Positions 7,998 to 16,492 are shown, numbered from the stretch's first letter. The stretch is DNA of 64,000 nt from Paenibacillus sp. 1781tsa1 (GCF_024159265.1 NZ_JAMYWY010000001.1:1426001-1490000); one strand, 5' to 3'. Numbers and translations are program-made. The notes: generated from the sequence alone by a model not told the origin.

Positions 7998-8980
7998 CCT
8001 ACAAGGTCATTGTCGACGACAAATATGACATCACCAAGCTGGTGGAGACCATTACGCTGAAGGACTCGCTCGACCAGATTGCGTATCAGGCCAACATCCG
8101 ACTGGCGGTGTCTGCATCTTCGGGTCTGCCTTCGATTTCACCCGGCATGGCGGTGCGGATTAGCGGGGTTCCTTTTGGCGAAAAATCAATGGTTCACTTG
8201 TTACATCCTGCGGTCATCTGGGAGGTGGAAAGCTCGAACAGCGGCACCAAGCGGCTGTCTCTCACGGTATACGACCGGATGATCTATCTGGAAAAATCAG
8301 AGGACGAGTTCCTGCTGCCGAAGGACCAGACTGCTACGCAGCGACTTAAAACCTACGCCAAAGAGTGGAAGATTCCATACGCTGCACTGCCGGAAACCAA
8401 GACCAAGCTGGGCAAAGCCGTGTATCGATCACAGACGATTTTTTCGATGATGTTTGCCGATCTGAAGGAAACGGCGAAGGCCGGCGGGGAGATGTACCAT
8501 CCACGGATGACACCCGGCGGGTTGCAACTCTTTCAGGTCGGAAGTAATGCGAAGGTGTATGAGCTGGATCGACTGATTGATCTGACCCAGATGCGTACGC
8601 TCGAAGGAGCGGTCACGAAGGTGAAAGTGATGGCAGCGTCGGAGTCTGGCAATGGCAAAGAAGTTCCTTCCAAAGTGCTCGCGATTGAGCAGAATGGTGT
8701 GGAAGAACTGGGCACTTTGCAAAAGCTGATCGAGGACGATCAGGTGAAATCGACAACCGCGGCGAAGAAACTGGCGAAAAGTCATCTGACGGGGATTCAG
8801 GAGACCTTTACGATCTCCGCACCGGATGTAAATAAGATTCGCGCCGGGGACGCAGTGTTGTTGAAGGGACTGAAGCTAATCGTCATGTCGGTCAGCCGTG
8901 ATCTGTCTGCCGGACCTGGAACGATGACGTTAGAGCTGGGGACGGCTGAGCTGGTGAAAAGGAGGTATTACCTTGAATAA
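7994..8980 (+). CDS. xkdQ: Baseplate hub protein, XkdQ-like (module 1)
   Basis: The 328-residue protein matches the XkdQ/gp27-like hub family, which forms the ring joining tube and spike. It begins MTYKVIVDDKYDITKLVETI and shows the family features of an N-terminal beta domain, a middle region around DRLIDLTQMRTLEGAVTKVK and a C-terminal domain with IRAGDAVLLKGLKLIVMSVS. It overlaps the LysM gene by 4 bases and the following DUF2577 gene by 8, so all three are likely translationally coupled. Confidence 0.88.
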   Translation: MTYKVIVDDKYDITKLVETITLKDSLDQIAYQANIRLAVSASSGLPSISPGMAVRISGVPFGEKSMVHLLHPAVIWEVESSNSGTKRLSLTVYDRMIYLEKSEDEFLLPKDQTATQRLKTYAKEWKIPYAALPETKTKLGKAVYRSQTIFSMMFADLKETAKAGGEMYHPRMTPGGLQLFQVGSNAKVYELDRLIDLTQMRTLEGAVTKVKVMAASESGNGKEVPSKVLAIEQNGVEELGTLQKLIEDDQVKSTTAAKKLAKSHLTGIQETFTISAPDVNKIRAGDAVLLKGLKLIVMSVSRDLSAGPGTMTLELGTAELVKRRYYLE

Positions 8981-9383
8981 AGATGATCCGTATGGGCATT
9001 TTGCCGACGTCATGCGGGGCGCGATGAGCACCCATTCTCGTCAGGCCGTGAGCGGGCTGGGCGCGGTATTGGGTACGATGACTTCATCCGGTGTGAAACT
9101 GGATGATTTCAAGCACGAAGTACAGGATTACCTCGTGGCCGAGTTGCCGGGCACGCTTGGACTGCCGGAGCGCGAGGCTGTTGGCGCGATCTCCGGAATA
9201 CCTGACGTGGCAAACGGCGGAACGACGGGCACGGGACGGTTTCTTTTGCAAGAAGAGGAAGTGGAAGAAGCGGTGTGGTCTCTTGGTAAAGGATTGAAGG
9301 CGGGAGATCGCGTACTGGCGATGCGGGTGAATGGCGGTAACGACATTGTGGTGCTGTGTAAGGTGGTGAGTGCGCATGCCTAG
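8973..9383 (+). CDS. xkdR: DUF2577 protein, XkdR-like (module 1)
   Basis: The 136-residue product occupies the XkdR position. The final part (VLAMRVNGGNDIVVLCKVVS) is the OB-like ending typical of DUF2577 proteins, thought to act at the baseplate centre in the hub/spike region. The start is TTG at 8973, placed after the AAAGGAGG inside the end of xkdQ. It is much longer than the 85-residue module 2 counterpart, mainly through an inserted central region rich in Gly and Glu (about residues 45-100). Confidence 0.8.
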   Translation: MNKDDPYGHFADVMRGAMSTHSRQAVSGLGAVLGTMTSSGVKLDDFKHEVQDYLVAELPGTLGLPEREAVGAISGIPDVANGGTTGTGRFLLQEEEVEEAVWSLGKGLKAGDRVLAMRVNGGNDIVVLCKVVSAHA

Positions 9384-9831
9384 TTTGTTCCCGGAAACGG
9401 GTGTGGTCTGGGGAGATGAGGAGGACCTGTCGGGGGCGGCTTCGGAAGAGGTACGCTTTGGACGGAGCTGGCGATTCGATTACGATGAAGGGGACTTTGT
9501 GCTGACCCCGAGTGGCAAAGTAGCCTCGGCTGGTGGACATGAAGCCTGGGTGCAGTGGTGCATTAAGGCGGTGAAAACACCAAGATACAGACATGTGATT
9601 TACTCCCGGAACTATGGTTCGGAGCTGGAGGATTTGGTGGGGCAGGGTGACAGTCGTGGTGTGATGGAAAGTGAGATTACCCGGATGGTGACGGAGACGT
9701 TGCTGGCTGATCCACGCACGGATTCGGTAGACCAGTTTACGTTCGATTGGGATCGGGAGCAGTGCATATTCTCGTGCCGGGTGGCGAGTGTGCAGGAAGA
9801 GATGTTTATTCTGGAAAGTGAGGTGATCTGA
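9376..9831 (+). CDS. xkdS: DUF2634 baseplate protein, XkdS-like (module 1)
   Basis: The product of about 151 residues matches the DUF2634 (XkdS/gp25-like wedge) family: the region WCIKAVKTPRYRHVIYSRNY followed by GSELEDLVGQ and a C-terminal acidic segment is shared with the module 2 homologue (VYKALSTRRYEHLIYSSDYG). In PBSX-like tails this protein links the hub to the baseplate wedge. A GTG at 9370 is in frame, but ATG 9376 is better placed behind the AAGGTGGTG. It overlaps the DUF2577 gene by a few codons. Confidence 0.87.
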   Translation: MPSLFPETGVVWGDEEDLSGAASEEVRFGRSWRFDYDEGDFVLTPSGKVASAGGHEAWVQWCIKAVKTPRYRHVIYSRNYGSELEDLVGQGDSRGVMESEITRMVTETLLADPRTDSVDQFTFDWDREQCIFSCRVASVQEEMFILESEVI

Positions 9832-9835
9832 CGGG

Positions 9836-10975
9836 ATGGCTGAGATTCCGCGTTATTTGGAGGACCAGACGGAGGAACAGATTATGCAGCGCATGCTGGA
9901 TCGTCTGCCCGCGGATCTGGATAAGTCGGAGGGTTCGTTCCTGTGGGATGCGGAGGCTCCGGTTGCGTTTATGCTGTCTGAGGCGGCGTTGTGGGCGCAG
10001 GAATTACTGCGGCGCGGGTTTGCAAGTACGGCTGCGAGCAGTGATCCGAATTTTCGTTCGGAAGAGCTGGATCTGCGGGCGGGAGAGCACGGCATCACAC
10101 GGCGAGCTGCGGTAGTTGCACAAGGTTCGGTTAGATTCGTGGGTACGCCGGGCAAGGTGATTCCTGCGGGTACGGTTGTGGCTACACTCGCGGATGAAGT
10201 ATCTGCTGAAGCTTCGCTCGAATATGAGACAGTGGGACGTTTGGAACTGGATGCAGAGGGCTTCGGGGTGGTAGGTGTGAGAGCACTTGTTGCCGGAAAA
10301 GAGAGCAATGTGCCTGCGGGCACGGTAACGGTGCTGTCTACACCTGTAATTGGTGTGACTTCAGTCACGAACGTTGAGGTGATTAAAGGCGGTGCGGATG
10401 TTGAGGCAGATACGGCGCTGCTGGAACGTTTTTATGCCAAAGTCCGCAACCAAGGGACAAGCGGCAACAAATCGCAATATGTTCAATGGGCCAGTGAAGT
10501 GCCAGGTGTTGGTGCAACGCGTGTTATTCCGTTATGGCAAGGGCCTGGCACGGTGGGATTATATCTGCTGGACACGGACAAACGTGCTGCGGGCACCGAT
10601 CTGGTGGCGGCCGTGCAGAAGTACGTAGATCCTACGCAGGATGGACAGGGGGAAGGCGTTGCACCGGCGGGCCCGGTGGTATCGGTCATGCCAGCAGAGG
10701 AAGTGCCCATGAACATTGAGGTAAAGCTGACGCTGGCGAGTGATGCGACACTGGCGGATGTCCGAGCATTAATCGAACGCGGGGTGACCGCGTATTTGAA
10801 ACAGTTGGCTTTTGCCGATCCACTCGTTCGTTACACCCGCATTGCCGCGATTCTGCTGGATATTCCGCCGATTATCGACTATTCGGAGCTTACCGTGAAC
10901 GGTGTGAGTGACCAGAATATCGAGATGACCGCCAGTCAGGTGGCCGTGCTGGGGACGGTGGATGTGCATGAGTAG
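9836..10975 (+). CDS. xkdT: Baseplate J family wedge protein, XkdT-like (module 1)
   Basis: The 379-residue product belongs to the baseplate J/gp47 family (XkdT). Typical features are YLEDQTEEQIMQRMLDRLPA near the start and the central GADVEADTALLERFYAKVRN. Near the end are FADPLVRYTRIAAILLDIPP and IIDYSELTVNG, nearly identical to the module 2 protein. It forms the wedge arms from which fibres radiate. A 137-bp gap separates it from the DUF2313 gene, unlike the 4-bp overlap in module 2. Confidence 0.92.
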   Translation: MAEIPRYLEDQTEEQIMQRMLDRLPADLDKSEGSFLWDAEAPVAFMLSEAALWAQELLRRGFASTAASSDPNFRSEELDLRAGEHGITRRAAVVAQGSVRFVGTPGKVIPAGTVVATLADEVSAEASLEYETVGRLELDAEGFGVVGVRALVAGKESNVPAGTVTVLSTPVIGVTSVTNVEVIKGGADVEADTALLERFYAKVRNQGTSGNKSQYVQWASEVPGVGATRVIPLWQGPGTVGLYLLDTDKRAAGTDLVAAVQKYVDPTQDGQGEGVAPAGPVVSVMPAEEVPMNIEVKLTLASDATLADVRALIERGVTAYLKQLAFADPLVRYTRIAAILLDIPPIIDYSELTVNGVSDQNIEMTASQVAVLGTVDVHE

Positions 10976-11112
10976 TGTTGGGCAGATGGTGCATGAGGAA
11001 GTAATTGGGGAGTGCGGAGACCAAGGAAAATCGGGAGAAGTACGCGGATCCGGATTGAAGCTGGTGAGCGAGACGCTCCAGGATGATGTGCAAGGAAGGG
11101 AGGGGACAGGGC

Positions 11113-11703
11113 ATGAGTGCTCCTTCTATTGTAGATGTTGGATTGACGAGTGAGAAAGGGCGGGAGTTGTTCTCGTATTTGCCAAGGTATTATGAGACTT
11201 CACGTGTCATGCAGGCCGATATGCAGGCTAAGGGCACCGAGATGGATCTGTTGTATCAGGCGTTAGATGAGACGTTGGAACAGTTTTTTGTCCGTACAGC
11301 GACGTGGGGGTTGGACTTCTGGGAACAGGAGCTTGGCATTGAGACAGATCGTTTCAAACCTGTAGAGCAGCGGCGTGCGGTAGTGGAATCGAAGCTGCGT
11401 GGTGCTGGGAAATTCTCTGGCAGGCTGGTTGCAAATGTAGCTGAGGCTTACGCCGGGGGCAAAGTGGATGTAACTTTTCAACCGGAAGCGTGGAGTTTTA
11501 AGGTGAGCTTTGTGGATACGATGGGCATCCCGCCCAATATCGATGATCTCAAACGGGCGATTGAAGAATTGAAACCGGCCCATATGACCGTGGAATATGA
11601 GTATCGCTATCTGATCTGGGACGATCTGGATGACAAACAAATGACCTGGGATGAACTGGACGCCGCGTCCCTGACGTGGAATGAACTGGAGGTGTGGGCG
11701 TAA
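11113..11703 (+). CDS. xkdU: DUF2313 (YmfQ/XkdU-like) baseplate-fibre connector (module 1)
   Basis: The product of about 196 residues matches the DUF2313 family that joins wedge to tail fibre. Conserved parts are LFSYLPRYYETSRVMQADMQ, WGLDFWEQELGIETD and IPPNIDDLKRAIEELKPAHM, mirrored closely in module 2. ATG 11113 follows GGAGGGGA at 11098-11105; the in-frame ATG at 11083 would start inside the leader. The C-terminus has a repeated TWDELD/TWNELE pattern. The 10976-11112 leader contains a 62-codon ORF (10968-11153) in another frame that I do not support. Confidence 0.87.
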   Translation: MSAPSIVDVGLTSEKGRELFSYLPRYYETSRVMQADMQAKGTEMDLLYQALDETLEQFFVRTATWGLDFWEQELGIETDRFKPVEQRRAVVESKLRGAGKFSGRLVANVAEAYAGGKVDVTFQPEAWSFKVSFVDTMGIPPNIDDLKRAIEELKPAHMTVEYEYRYLIWDDLDDKQMTWDELDAASLTWNELEVWA

Positions 11704-12017
11704 TGCCAAAAGAAACAGATCGACTGAAATTACCTCTTCCCTTGGGGAACGAGAATGTGACCCGAGAGAGTATTAACAAGATTTTTGAAAAGATTGACGC
11801 AGGCGTTGCAACGCAAGCGGATTTGGATGTGCTTCGTGAAGCGGTGAGCAAGATGGATATTCCCGATGCGTCTTTGACGCAGAAAGGGAAGGTGCAGTTG
11901 TCGAGCAAGACGGATGGCACGTCTGAGACGGTAGCTGCTACGGAGAAGGCGGTTAGTGATGTTATTTCGCAAATTATGGCATATAAGGATCTAAATAACA
12001 GATGGGGGGCTTTATAA
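11703..12017 (+). CDS. Short tail fibre-like protein (module 1)
   Basis: ATG 11703 overlaps the stop of the DUF2313 gene by one base and follows GGAGGTG. The roughly 104-residue product starts MPKETDRLKLPLPLGNENVT, like fibre N-termini that dock on the baseplate. It carries the fibre-repeat sequence TQKGKVQLSSKTDGTSETVA followed by ATEKAV, known from many phage tail fibres. It stops soon after that repeat, so it looks like a fibre base lacking the distal receptor-binding part; the distal part may be supplied by the next ORFs. In module 2 the gene in this position encodes 1053 residues. Confidence 0.75.
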   Translation: MPKETDRLKLPLPLGNENVTRESINKIFEKIDAGVATQADLDVLREAVSKMDIPDASLTQKGKVQLSSKTDGTSETVAATEKAVSDVISQIMAYKDLNNRWGAL

Positions 12018-12326
12018 ATGGCAGATATAGCAAAAAGATTAAGTAAAGGTGCATTAATAACAACAGTTGAGCCTTTATATACTGTTCCATCTGGAAAAAG
12101 AGTCTTTGTAAAAGCATTATCTTTGTGTAATACGTCAACTTCAGAGACCACAGTAACCTTATTTCTCGCAGGAACTTTATTTATGTATCAACATGCTATA
12201 AAGGGGAGAGACACTCTGACGATCCCCTTTATAGATCATATAATTGAGCCAGGTGAGACAATTTCTGCCTTTAGCTCTGCTCAAAATATAACATATTATA
12301 TTAGCGGACGAGAGGTTGATATTTAA
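12018..12326 (+). CDS. Small putative fibre-associated protein (module 1)
   Basis: This 102-residue ORF starts directly after the short fibre gene and overlaps the next ORF by one base. It is visibly richer in A/T than the baseplate genes. The sequence (LYTVPSGKRVFVKALSLCNT, later IPFIDHIIEPGETISAFSS) looks like a beta-sandwich of the kind found near phage fibres and surface-decorating proteins. No catalytic motif is seen. I infer an accessory or receptor-binding role from location and fold-like pattern only. Confidence 0.6.
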   Translation: MADIAKRLSKGALITTVEPLYTVPSGKRVFVKALSLCNTSTSETTVTLFLAGTLFMYQHAIKGRDTLTIPFIDHIIEPGETISAFSSAQNITYYISGREVDI

Positions 12327-12829
12327 TGCCTACCTTGGATAGTTACTCATTGTATAATTTTAGGTTGGATGGAGAAGGAATGTCTGGTAATGCTGTAGCT
12401 GGTGACATCAGAGAGGGAAAAACGGCAAAGACGGATACTGGTAACGTAACTGGTACTTTGGCTGAACATAAAACAAACTCTATCACTCCTTCCAAGGTAG
12501 TCCAGAATTTTCCCGCTGGTATCTATCCGTCTTTTAATGTTCAGCCTAGTAGTGCTAATTATGTATTTAATAATACTAGCACTAGTATTTACATACCCGG
12601 AAATTCTATGGTTGATTTGCCATTGCCAGTTGGTATCAGTGAAATAGTTGCTGTCAGCATGCGTGCAGATGGGTATAGTGGTGCTGATTATTATAGGAAA
12701 GCATTCAACCAGAAATTAGGAAACTATATTTCATTCTATTATGACGCATCTGTAAAGACGTTTAGATTTTTTGAATCAGGCGGTGTTAACAATACCATTT
12801 ATATTGATGCTCGTGGGGGTATATCATAA
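12326..12829 (+). CDS. Putative distal tail fibre/receptor-binding protein (module 1)
   Basis: This 167-residue A/T-rich ORF is coupled to the previous gene (TAATG-type overlap). The N-terminal half contains VAGDIREGKTAKTDTGNVTG, a pattern widespread in phage fibre tips, followed by a probable beta-rich distal domain (ASVKTFRFFESGGVNNTIYI). The large module 2 fibre ends with a functionally similar arrangement (KSAIAAAITGKGVAASGSDT and a beta-rich end). I read it as the target-recognition part of tailocin 1; sequence specificity is unknown. Confidence 0.6.
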   Translation: MPTLDSYSLYNFRLDGEGMSGNAVAGDIREGKTAKTDTGNVTGTLAEHKTNSITPSKVVQNFPAGIYPSFNVQPSSANYVFNNTSTSIYIPGNSMVDLPLPVGISEIVAVSMRADGYSGADYYRKAFNQKLGNYISFYYDASVKTFRFFESGGVNNTIYIDARGGIS

Positions 12830-12846
12830 GGAGGTTAAGTTATAAT

Positions 12847-13131
12847 ATGGAGAAAGTTTATAATTTTGTAAGAAGTCATTTTAATATAGGATTTGATGAA
12901 TTCATAAATAAGGAAACTATAGTTTGGGATCATAGAGCGAGTACTATTTTGGAACCTTTTGTAGAGAAAATGTTCGGAGATGTTATTCAAAAGGGATTGG
13001 ATGATGAAAATAGTTTTGAAGATATTGTAAAGGAAATGATTATAAGATCAATTATTGAAAATTATGGATTGACCGAATATATTGTTCGCTTCACAAAAAT
13101 AGATTTCAATCATTACTCCATGGTTATGTAA
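12847..13131 (+). CDS. Unrecognised 94-residue protein at the module 1-module 2 junction
   Basis: The gene is strongly A/T-rich and encodes a small acidic protein, probably all-helical (MEKVYNFVRSHFNIGFDEFI, later FEDIVKEMIIRSIIENYGLT), without signal peptide or membrane segment. It has an AAGGAGG ribosome binding site upstream (12829-12835). It is the last gene of module 1 and is followed by a run of eight T and the start of module 2. Position after the fibre would fit a fibre chaperone, but I recognise no family and assign no function. Confidence 0.6.
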   Translation: MEKVYNFVRSHFNIGFDEFINKETIVWDHRASTILEPFVEKMFGDVIQKGLDDENSFEDIVKEMIIRSIIENYGLTEYIVRFTKIDFNHYSMVM

Positions 13132-13168
13132 ATAAGGTTTTTTTTAATTAAATATAAGGAGGTGAACC

Positions 13169-13588
13169 ATGACCACAAATCAACTAACCACTACCATCGC
13201 TAATATACTCTCACAGCACTTCCCAAACATCCCGATCCACCCGGCAAAGGGCACTAGTTCCACCCCGGGCATCTCCTACCGCCTGCTGTCCGCCCAACTC
13301 ACCCGGGAACGCAGCGATCGCTTCGTGCAATCTCACGCCTTTGAAATCCGATGGCTAGAAGCAGATAATATCCCGGAAACTCTAGCGGATGAACTGTTCG
13401 AAGCATTGGAAACCATCAATGTGGAGGGTACACCCTATCGCGCAACGGAACTGCGTTGGGAGACGGAGAACGATACTCCGCGAATGCTGGTGTACTATAC
13501 CATGCGAACCACCAAAGTGTCGGAGTCCGCCACTACCATGCAACAACTGGAACAGCGACCTACCGCACTTAAGGCTACAAGAGAATAA
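13169..13588 (+). CDS. Tail terminator protein, XkdJ/YqbJ-like (module 2)
   Basis: The 139-residue protein opens module 2. Residues include ISYRLLSAQLTRERSDRFVQ, FEIRWLEADN and PRMLVYYTMRT, a small alpha/beta pattern as in phage tail terminators of the XkdJ/YqbJ type. It is about half the length of the module 1 counterpart and corresponds to a single domain. It is preceded by AAGGAGGTGAACC. The 96 bp between it and the next gene contains no clear signal. Confidence 0.72.
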   Translation: MTTNQLTTTIANILSQHFPNIPIHPAKGTSSTPGISYRLLSAQLTRERSDRFVQSHAFEIRWLEADNIPETLADELFEALETINVEGTPYRATELRWETENDTPRMLVYYTMRTTKVSESATTMQQLEQRPTALKATRE

Positions 13589-13684
13589 CTATAGTAGTTC
13601 AACATAACGATAGTTATCCTGTCCTTGGAGTGGTCAGTATAGCTATTTTTTATTGAACCTAACTAACCGAATGAGGGGATCAGT

Positions 13685-13921
13685 ATGAAAGGAATAGGAG
13701 GCGCATTGGCAATGTTTACGAAAAAAGAATCGGACCCTAAAAAAACGGAAGCTCAACAGAAAAATAACCAAAAATACAGCAAAGCACAGTTCGCCGAATC
13801 CCGGCAACTCAGCCGGATGGAGAAAGACATTTTGGCAGCAGTTCTGCTGGAACAAGAAACATACACCTTACAAGAAGCACAGCAACACATCCAACAATTT
13901 ATGAATGGGGAGGCACAATAA
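13685..13921 (+). CDS. YqzN/YkzM-like small protein upstream of sheath (module 2)
   Basis: This 78-residue protein (or 69 if ATG 13712 behind TAGGAGGC is used) is the counterpart of the module 1 gene at 2493. The shared part is YSKAQFAESRQLSRMEKDIL and EQETYTLQEAQQHIQQFMNG, with a Lys/Gln-rich N-terminal extension. It overlaps the sheath start by one base. Its conservation in the same place in both modules argues for a real role in sheath expression or assembly, but none is established from this sequence. Confidence 0.72.
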   Translation: MKGIGGALAMFTKKESDPKKTEAQQKNNQKYSKAQFAESRQLSRMEKDILAAVLLEQETYTLQEAQQHIQQFMNGEAQ

Positions 13922-15237
13922 TGGCTGGAGGAACATGGACGACACAAAACAAGGTACGCCCCGGCGTATATATGAATTTTGCATCAGAGGGCTCATTGCC
14001 GGGTACGGTAGGAGAGCGAGGAACGGTGGCGTTGGCACTTCCATTGTCATGGGGACAAGCAGGTACAATTCTGACCGTGCAAGCAGGTGAAGATGTGCAA
14101 GCCAAATTGGGCTATGACTGGACAGCGCCGCAATTGCTACTGATCCGCGAGGCATTGAAACGGGCGCAGACCTTGCTTCTTTACCGACTCAATGCAGGGA
14201 CCAAAGCCAAGGCAACCTTGGACAAACTGACAGTGACAGCCCAACACGGTGGTGTGCGTGGTAATGATCTGGCTGTTGTAATCTCAGCAAATATCAATGA
14301 CCCGGAACAATTGGATGTCTCCACGTTGCTTGCGGGTAAAGAAGTGGACAAACAAACTTCATCCACGATCGAAGCTCTGGAATCCAACGCATACGTCACA
14401 TTTACTGGTGAAGGGGCACTCACAGCTACAGCGTCACTTCCACTAACAGGTGGATTGGATGGTACAGCAACGAACCAGGAGCATGCCGATTTCCTCACCA
14501 AGCTAGAGGTGTTAGATTTTAATACAGTCGGTCTGATCTCAGACGATGCCACACTCAAGTCAGTCTACACAGCTTACATCAAGCGTTTGCGTGATATCGA
14601 GGGCAAAAAAGTGCAACTGGTTCTGTCCGATTATCCGGCTGCAGATCATGAAGGCATTATCAGTGTCAAAAATGGTGTTGTGCTCGCAGATGGTACCGTT
14701 CTTACGCCGAAACAAACCGTAGCATGGACTGCTGGCGCAACAGCGGGAGCTAACCTGAATGAATCCCTGACGTTCCGCGCCTATGACGATGCCGTGGATG
14801 TGAACGGACGATTGACGCATAGTGAGACAGAAGCAGCATTGCGTAATGGTGAGTTTGTGTTTACGGCGAGTAGCAACCGTGCAGTGGTAGAGCAGGATGT
14901 GAACACATTCCGTTCCATTACACCGGATAAGGCACGTCATTTTGCCAAAAACCGTGTTGTCCGTGTACTTGATGGTATCGCTAACGATATGAAACGGATC
15001 TTTGAGTCCTATTACATCGGCAAAGTGAATAACAACGAAGATGGGCGCAGTCTTTTCCGTTCCCAATGTGTCACTTATCTGAAGCAACTTCAGGATATCG
15101 GTGCCATTCAAAATTTTGATTCCAAAACAGATATCACTGTTGCTCCGGGCAATGAAACCGACAGTATTCTGATTGAGATTCAGGTCCAACCTGTGGATTC
15201 CGTTGAAAAAGTATATATGAAAGTGAAGGTGGTTTAA
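13921..15237 (+). CDS. xkdK: Contractile tail sheath protein, XkdK-like (module 2)
   Basis: The 438-residue sheath subunit begins MAGGTWTTQNKVRPGVYMNF and ends with the conserved C-terminal domain (RVLDGIANDMKRIFESYYIG, KVNNNEDGRSLFRSQC, IEIQVQPVDSVEKVYMKVKV). It is clearly homologous to the module 1 sheath but about 50 residues shorter and diverged throughout, so the two modules separated long ago or were acquired independently. Together with the tube gene one base downstream it defines a second contractile tail. Confidence 0.93.
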   Translation: MAGGTWTTQNKVRPGVYMNFASEGSLPGTVGERGTVALALPLSWGQAGTILTVQAGEDVQAKLGYDWTAPQLLLIREALKRAQTLLLYRLNAGTKAKATLDKLTVTAQHGGVRGNDLAVVISANINDPEQLDVSTLLAGKEVDKQTSSTIEALESNAYVTFTGEGALTATASLPLTGGLDGTATNQEHADFLTKLEVLDFNTVGLISDDATLKSVYTAYIKRLRDIEGKKVQLVLSDYPAADHEGIISVKNGVVLADGTVLTPKQTVAWTAGATAGANLNESLTFRAYDDAVDVNGRLTHSETEAALRNGEFVFTASSNRAVVEQDVNTFRSITPDKARHFAKNRVVRVLDGIANDMKRIFESYYIGKVNNNEDGRSLFRSQCVTYLKQLQDIGAIQNFDSKTDITVAPGNETDSILIEIQVQPVDSVEKVYMKVKVV

Positions 15238-15238
15238 G

Positions 15239-15697
15239 ATGGCATTTTTGAAAGCAAGCGACACGATCTCCGGCCAGGAAGGCCGCGCATACGCAACGAT
15301 TAACGGACAGACGGAAGAAATGTTTTATGTGAAGACACTGGAAGCAACGGTGGAGAAACAAAAAGCAGAAGTCAAAACGTTGGGTCGCCGCGGCGTACAG
15401 CACAAAGCAACCGGTTGGTCCGGTTCGGGTTCCATGACGATTTTTTATACCACATCCCGTTTCCGTGAGCTGATGCTCCAGTACATGCAAAATGGTGTGG
15501 ACACGTACTTCGACATTGAAGTGACCAACGAAGATCCTTCCTCTACAATTGGCAAACAGACGGTAACCCTCAAAGGTGTCAACCTCGACAGTGTAATCAT
15601 GGCATCTCTGGATACCGAGGCGGAGGCGTTGGAGGAAGAAGTGAGCTTTACCTTTGAAGATGTCGATATGCCTGTCTCGTTCAATCTGCCGAAATAA
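15239..15697 (+). CDS. xkdM: Tail tube protein, XkdM-like (module 2)
   Basis: The 152-residue product fits the XkdM-type tube family: a start with SGQEGRAYATINGQTEEMFY, then KTLEATVEKQKAEVKTLGRR, GWSGSGSMTIFYTTSRF and a C-terminal acidic segment (EEVSFTFEDVDMPVSF). It begins one base after the sheath stop, without the repeat that separates the two genes in module 1. A 172-bp gap with a possible CGCCGC/GCGGCG hairpin (about 15822-15840) follows before the chaperone. Confidence 0.9.
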   Translation: MAFLKASDTISGQEGRAYATINGQTEEMFYVKTLEATVEKQKAEVKTLGRRGVQHKATGWSGSGSMTIFYTTSRFRELMLQYMQNGVDTYFDIEVTNEDPSSTIGKQTVTLKGVNLDSVIMASLDTEAEALEEEVSFTFEDVDMPVSFNLPK

Positions 15698-15869
15698 TGT
15701 AGCGTGGAAAGCATAGTGATTTGAGATTTATCAAGAGTTTAACTTAGCAACGGGTTTGTAAAAGAAACCTGTTCAACTTGCCTGTGTTACGGGCTATTTG
15801 GCGTGTCAAAATTCTGCTCTTCGCCGCTTCTTGCGGCGGGGAGCCTAACTTTAGAGGAGGAACAATACA

Positions 15870-16291
15870 TGAGTGGATTGAGTATGTTTTTTGCCCAAAA
15901 TGCAGCAACGGATACAACGGAGGAGTTTATCGTATCCCCTCGATTTAAAGATGAGAAAGGCGAGCCGGTTGCCTGGAAACTGCGCAGCATGACTGAGGAC
16001 GAAAATCAGGAATGCCGCAAATCGGCTACCCGCAAAATCAAGGGTAAGAACGGTGTCTACACACCCGACATCGATGCGAATGATTACATGGCTCGCCTGA
16101 TGAGCGCAAGTGTAGTTTACCCCGATTTGAAAAACGCAGAACTCCAGCGGTCATATGGCGTAATGGGGGCGGAATCGCTTTTGCGGAAAATGCTGTTGCC
16201 TGGGGAATTTGCTTCGCTGGGTGAACAGGTTCAGAAGCTGAACGGCTTCAATCAGGACATGAACGAACTGGTGGATGACGTAAAAAACTAA
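15870..16291 (+). CDS. xkdN: Tail assembly chaperone, XkdN-like, short form (module 2)
   Basis: ATG 15870 (GAGGAGGAACAATAC upstream) gives 140 residues; the in-frame ATG at 15803 lacks a good ribosome binding site. The protein begins MSGLSMFFAQNAATDTTEEF and ends LNGFNQDMNELVDDVKN. The region RKMLLPGEFASLGEQVQKLN parallels the module 1 sequence RRMLLAGELDAVGDKVLELS. The final codons GTA AAA AAC TAA contain the same A AAA AAC heptamer (16282-16288) as in module 1, giving a predicted frameshifted long form. Confidence 0.88.
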
Positions 16292-16470
16292 TTAAAGAGG
16301 GCGATTCCGAAGCCAATCTGGCTTATTACGCTCTCCATGAATTAAACATTTTGCCGCATGAGCTTATGGCATTCTCCATGCGAGAACGAGCAGCGATCTA
16401 TGCGATGATCTCCATCCGGGTGGAGGAAGAGAAGAAAGAACGGTCTAAGAATCGCGCCCGGAAGAAATAA
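16282..16470 (+). other. Programmed -1 frameshift site and extension ORF of the chaperone (module 2)
   Basis: A AAA AAC (16282-16288) lies two codons before the TAA of the short form. A -1 shift leads into an open frame from CTA 16288 to TAA 16468-16470, reading LIKEGDSEANLAYYALHELN, then ILPHELMAFSMRERAAIYAM and a Lys/Arg-rich end. This resembles the T-domain extension of gpGT-type chaperones. The extension has no independent ribosome binding site and covers nearly the whole gap up to the tape measure gene, which supports expression by frameshifting. Confidence 0.87.
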
Positions 16471-16492
16471 AAAGGAAAGGAGGGAGAAATGA

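Noticed and set aside
10968..11153. 62-codon ORF overlapping the start of the DUF2313 gene of module 1
   Set aside because: No ribosome binding site of its own, not present in module 2, and composition looks like an alternative frame of leader sequence.
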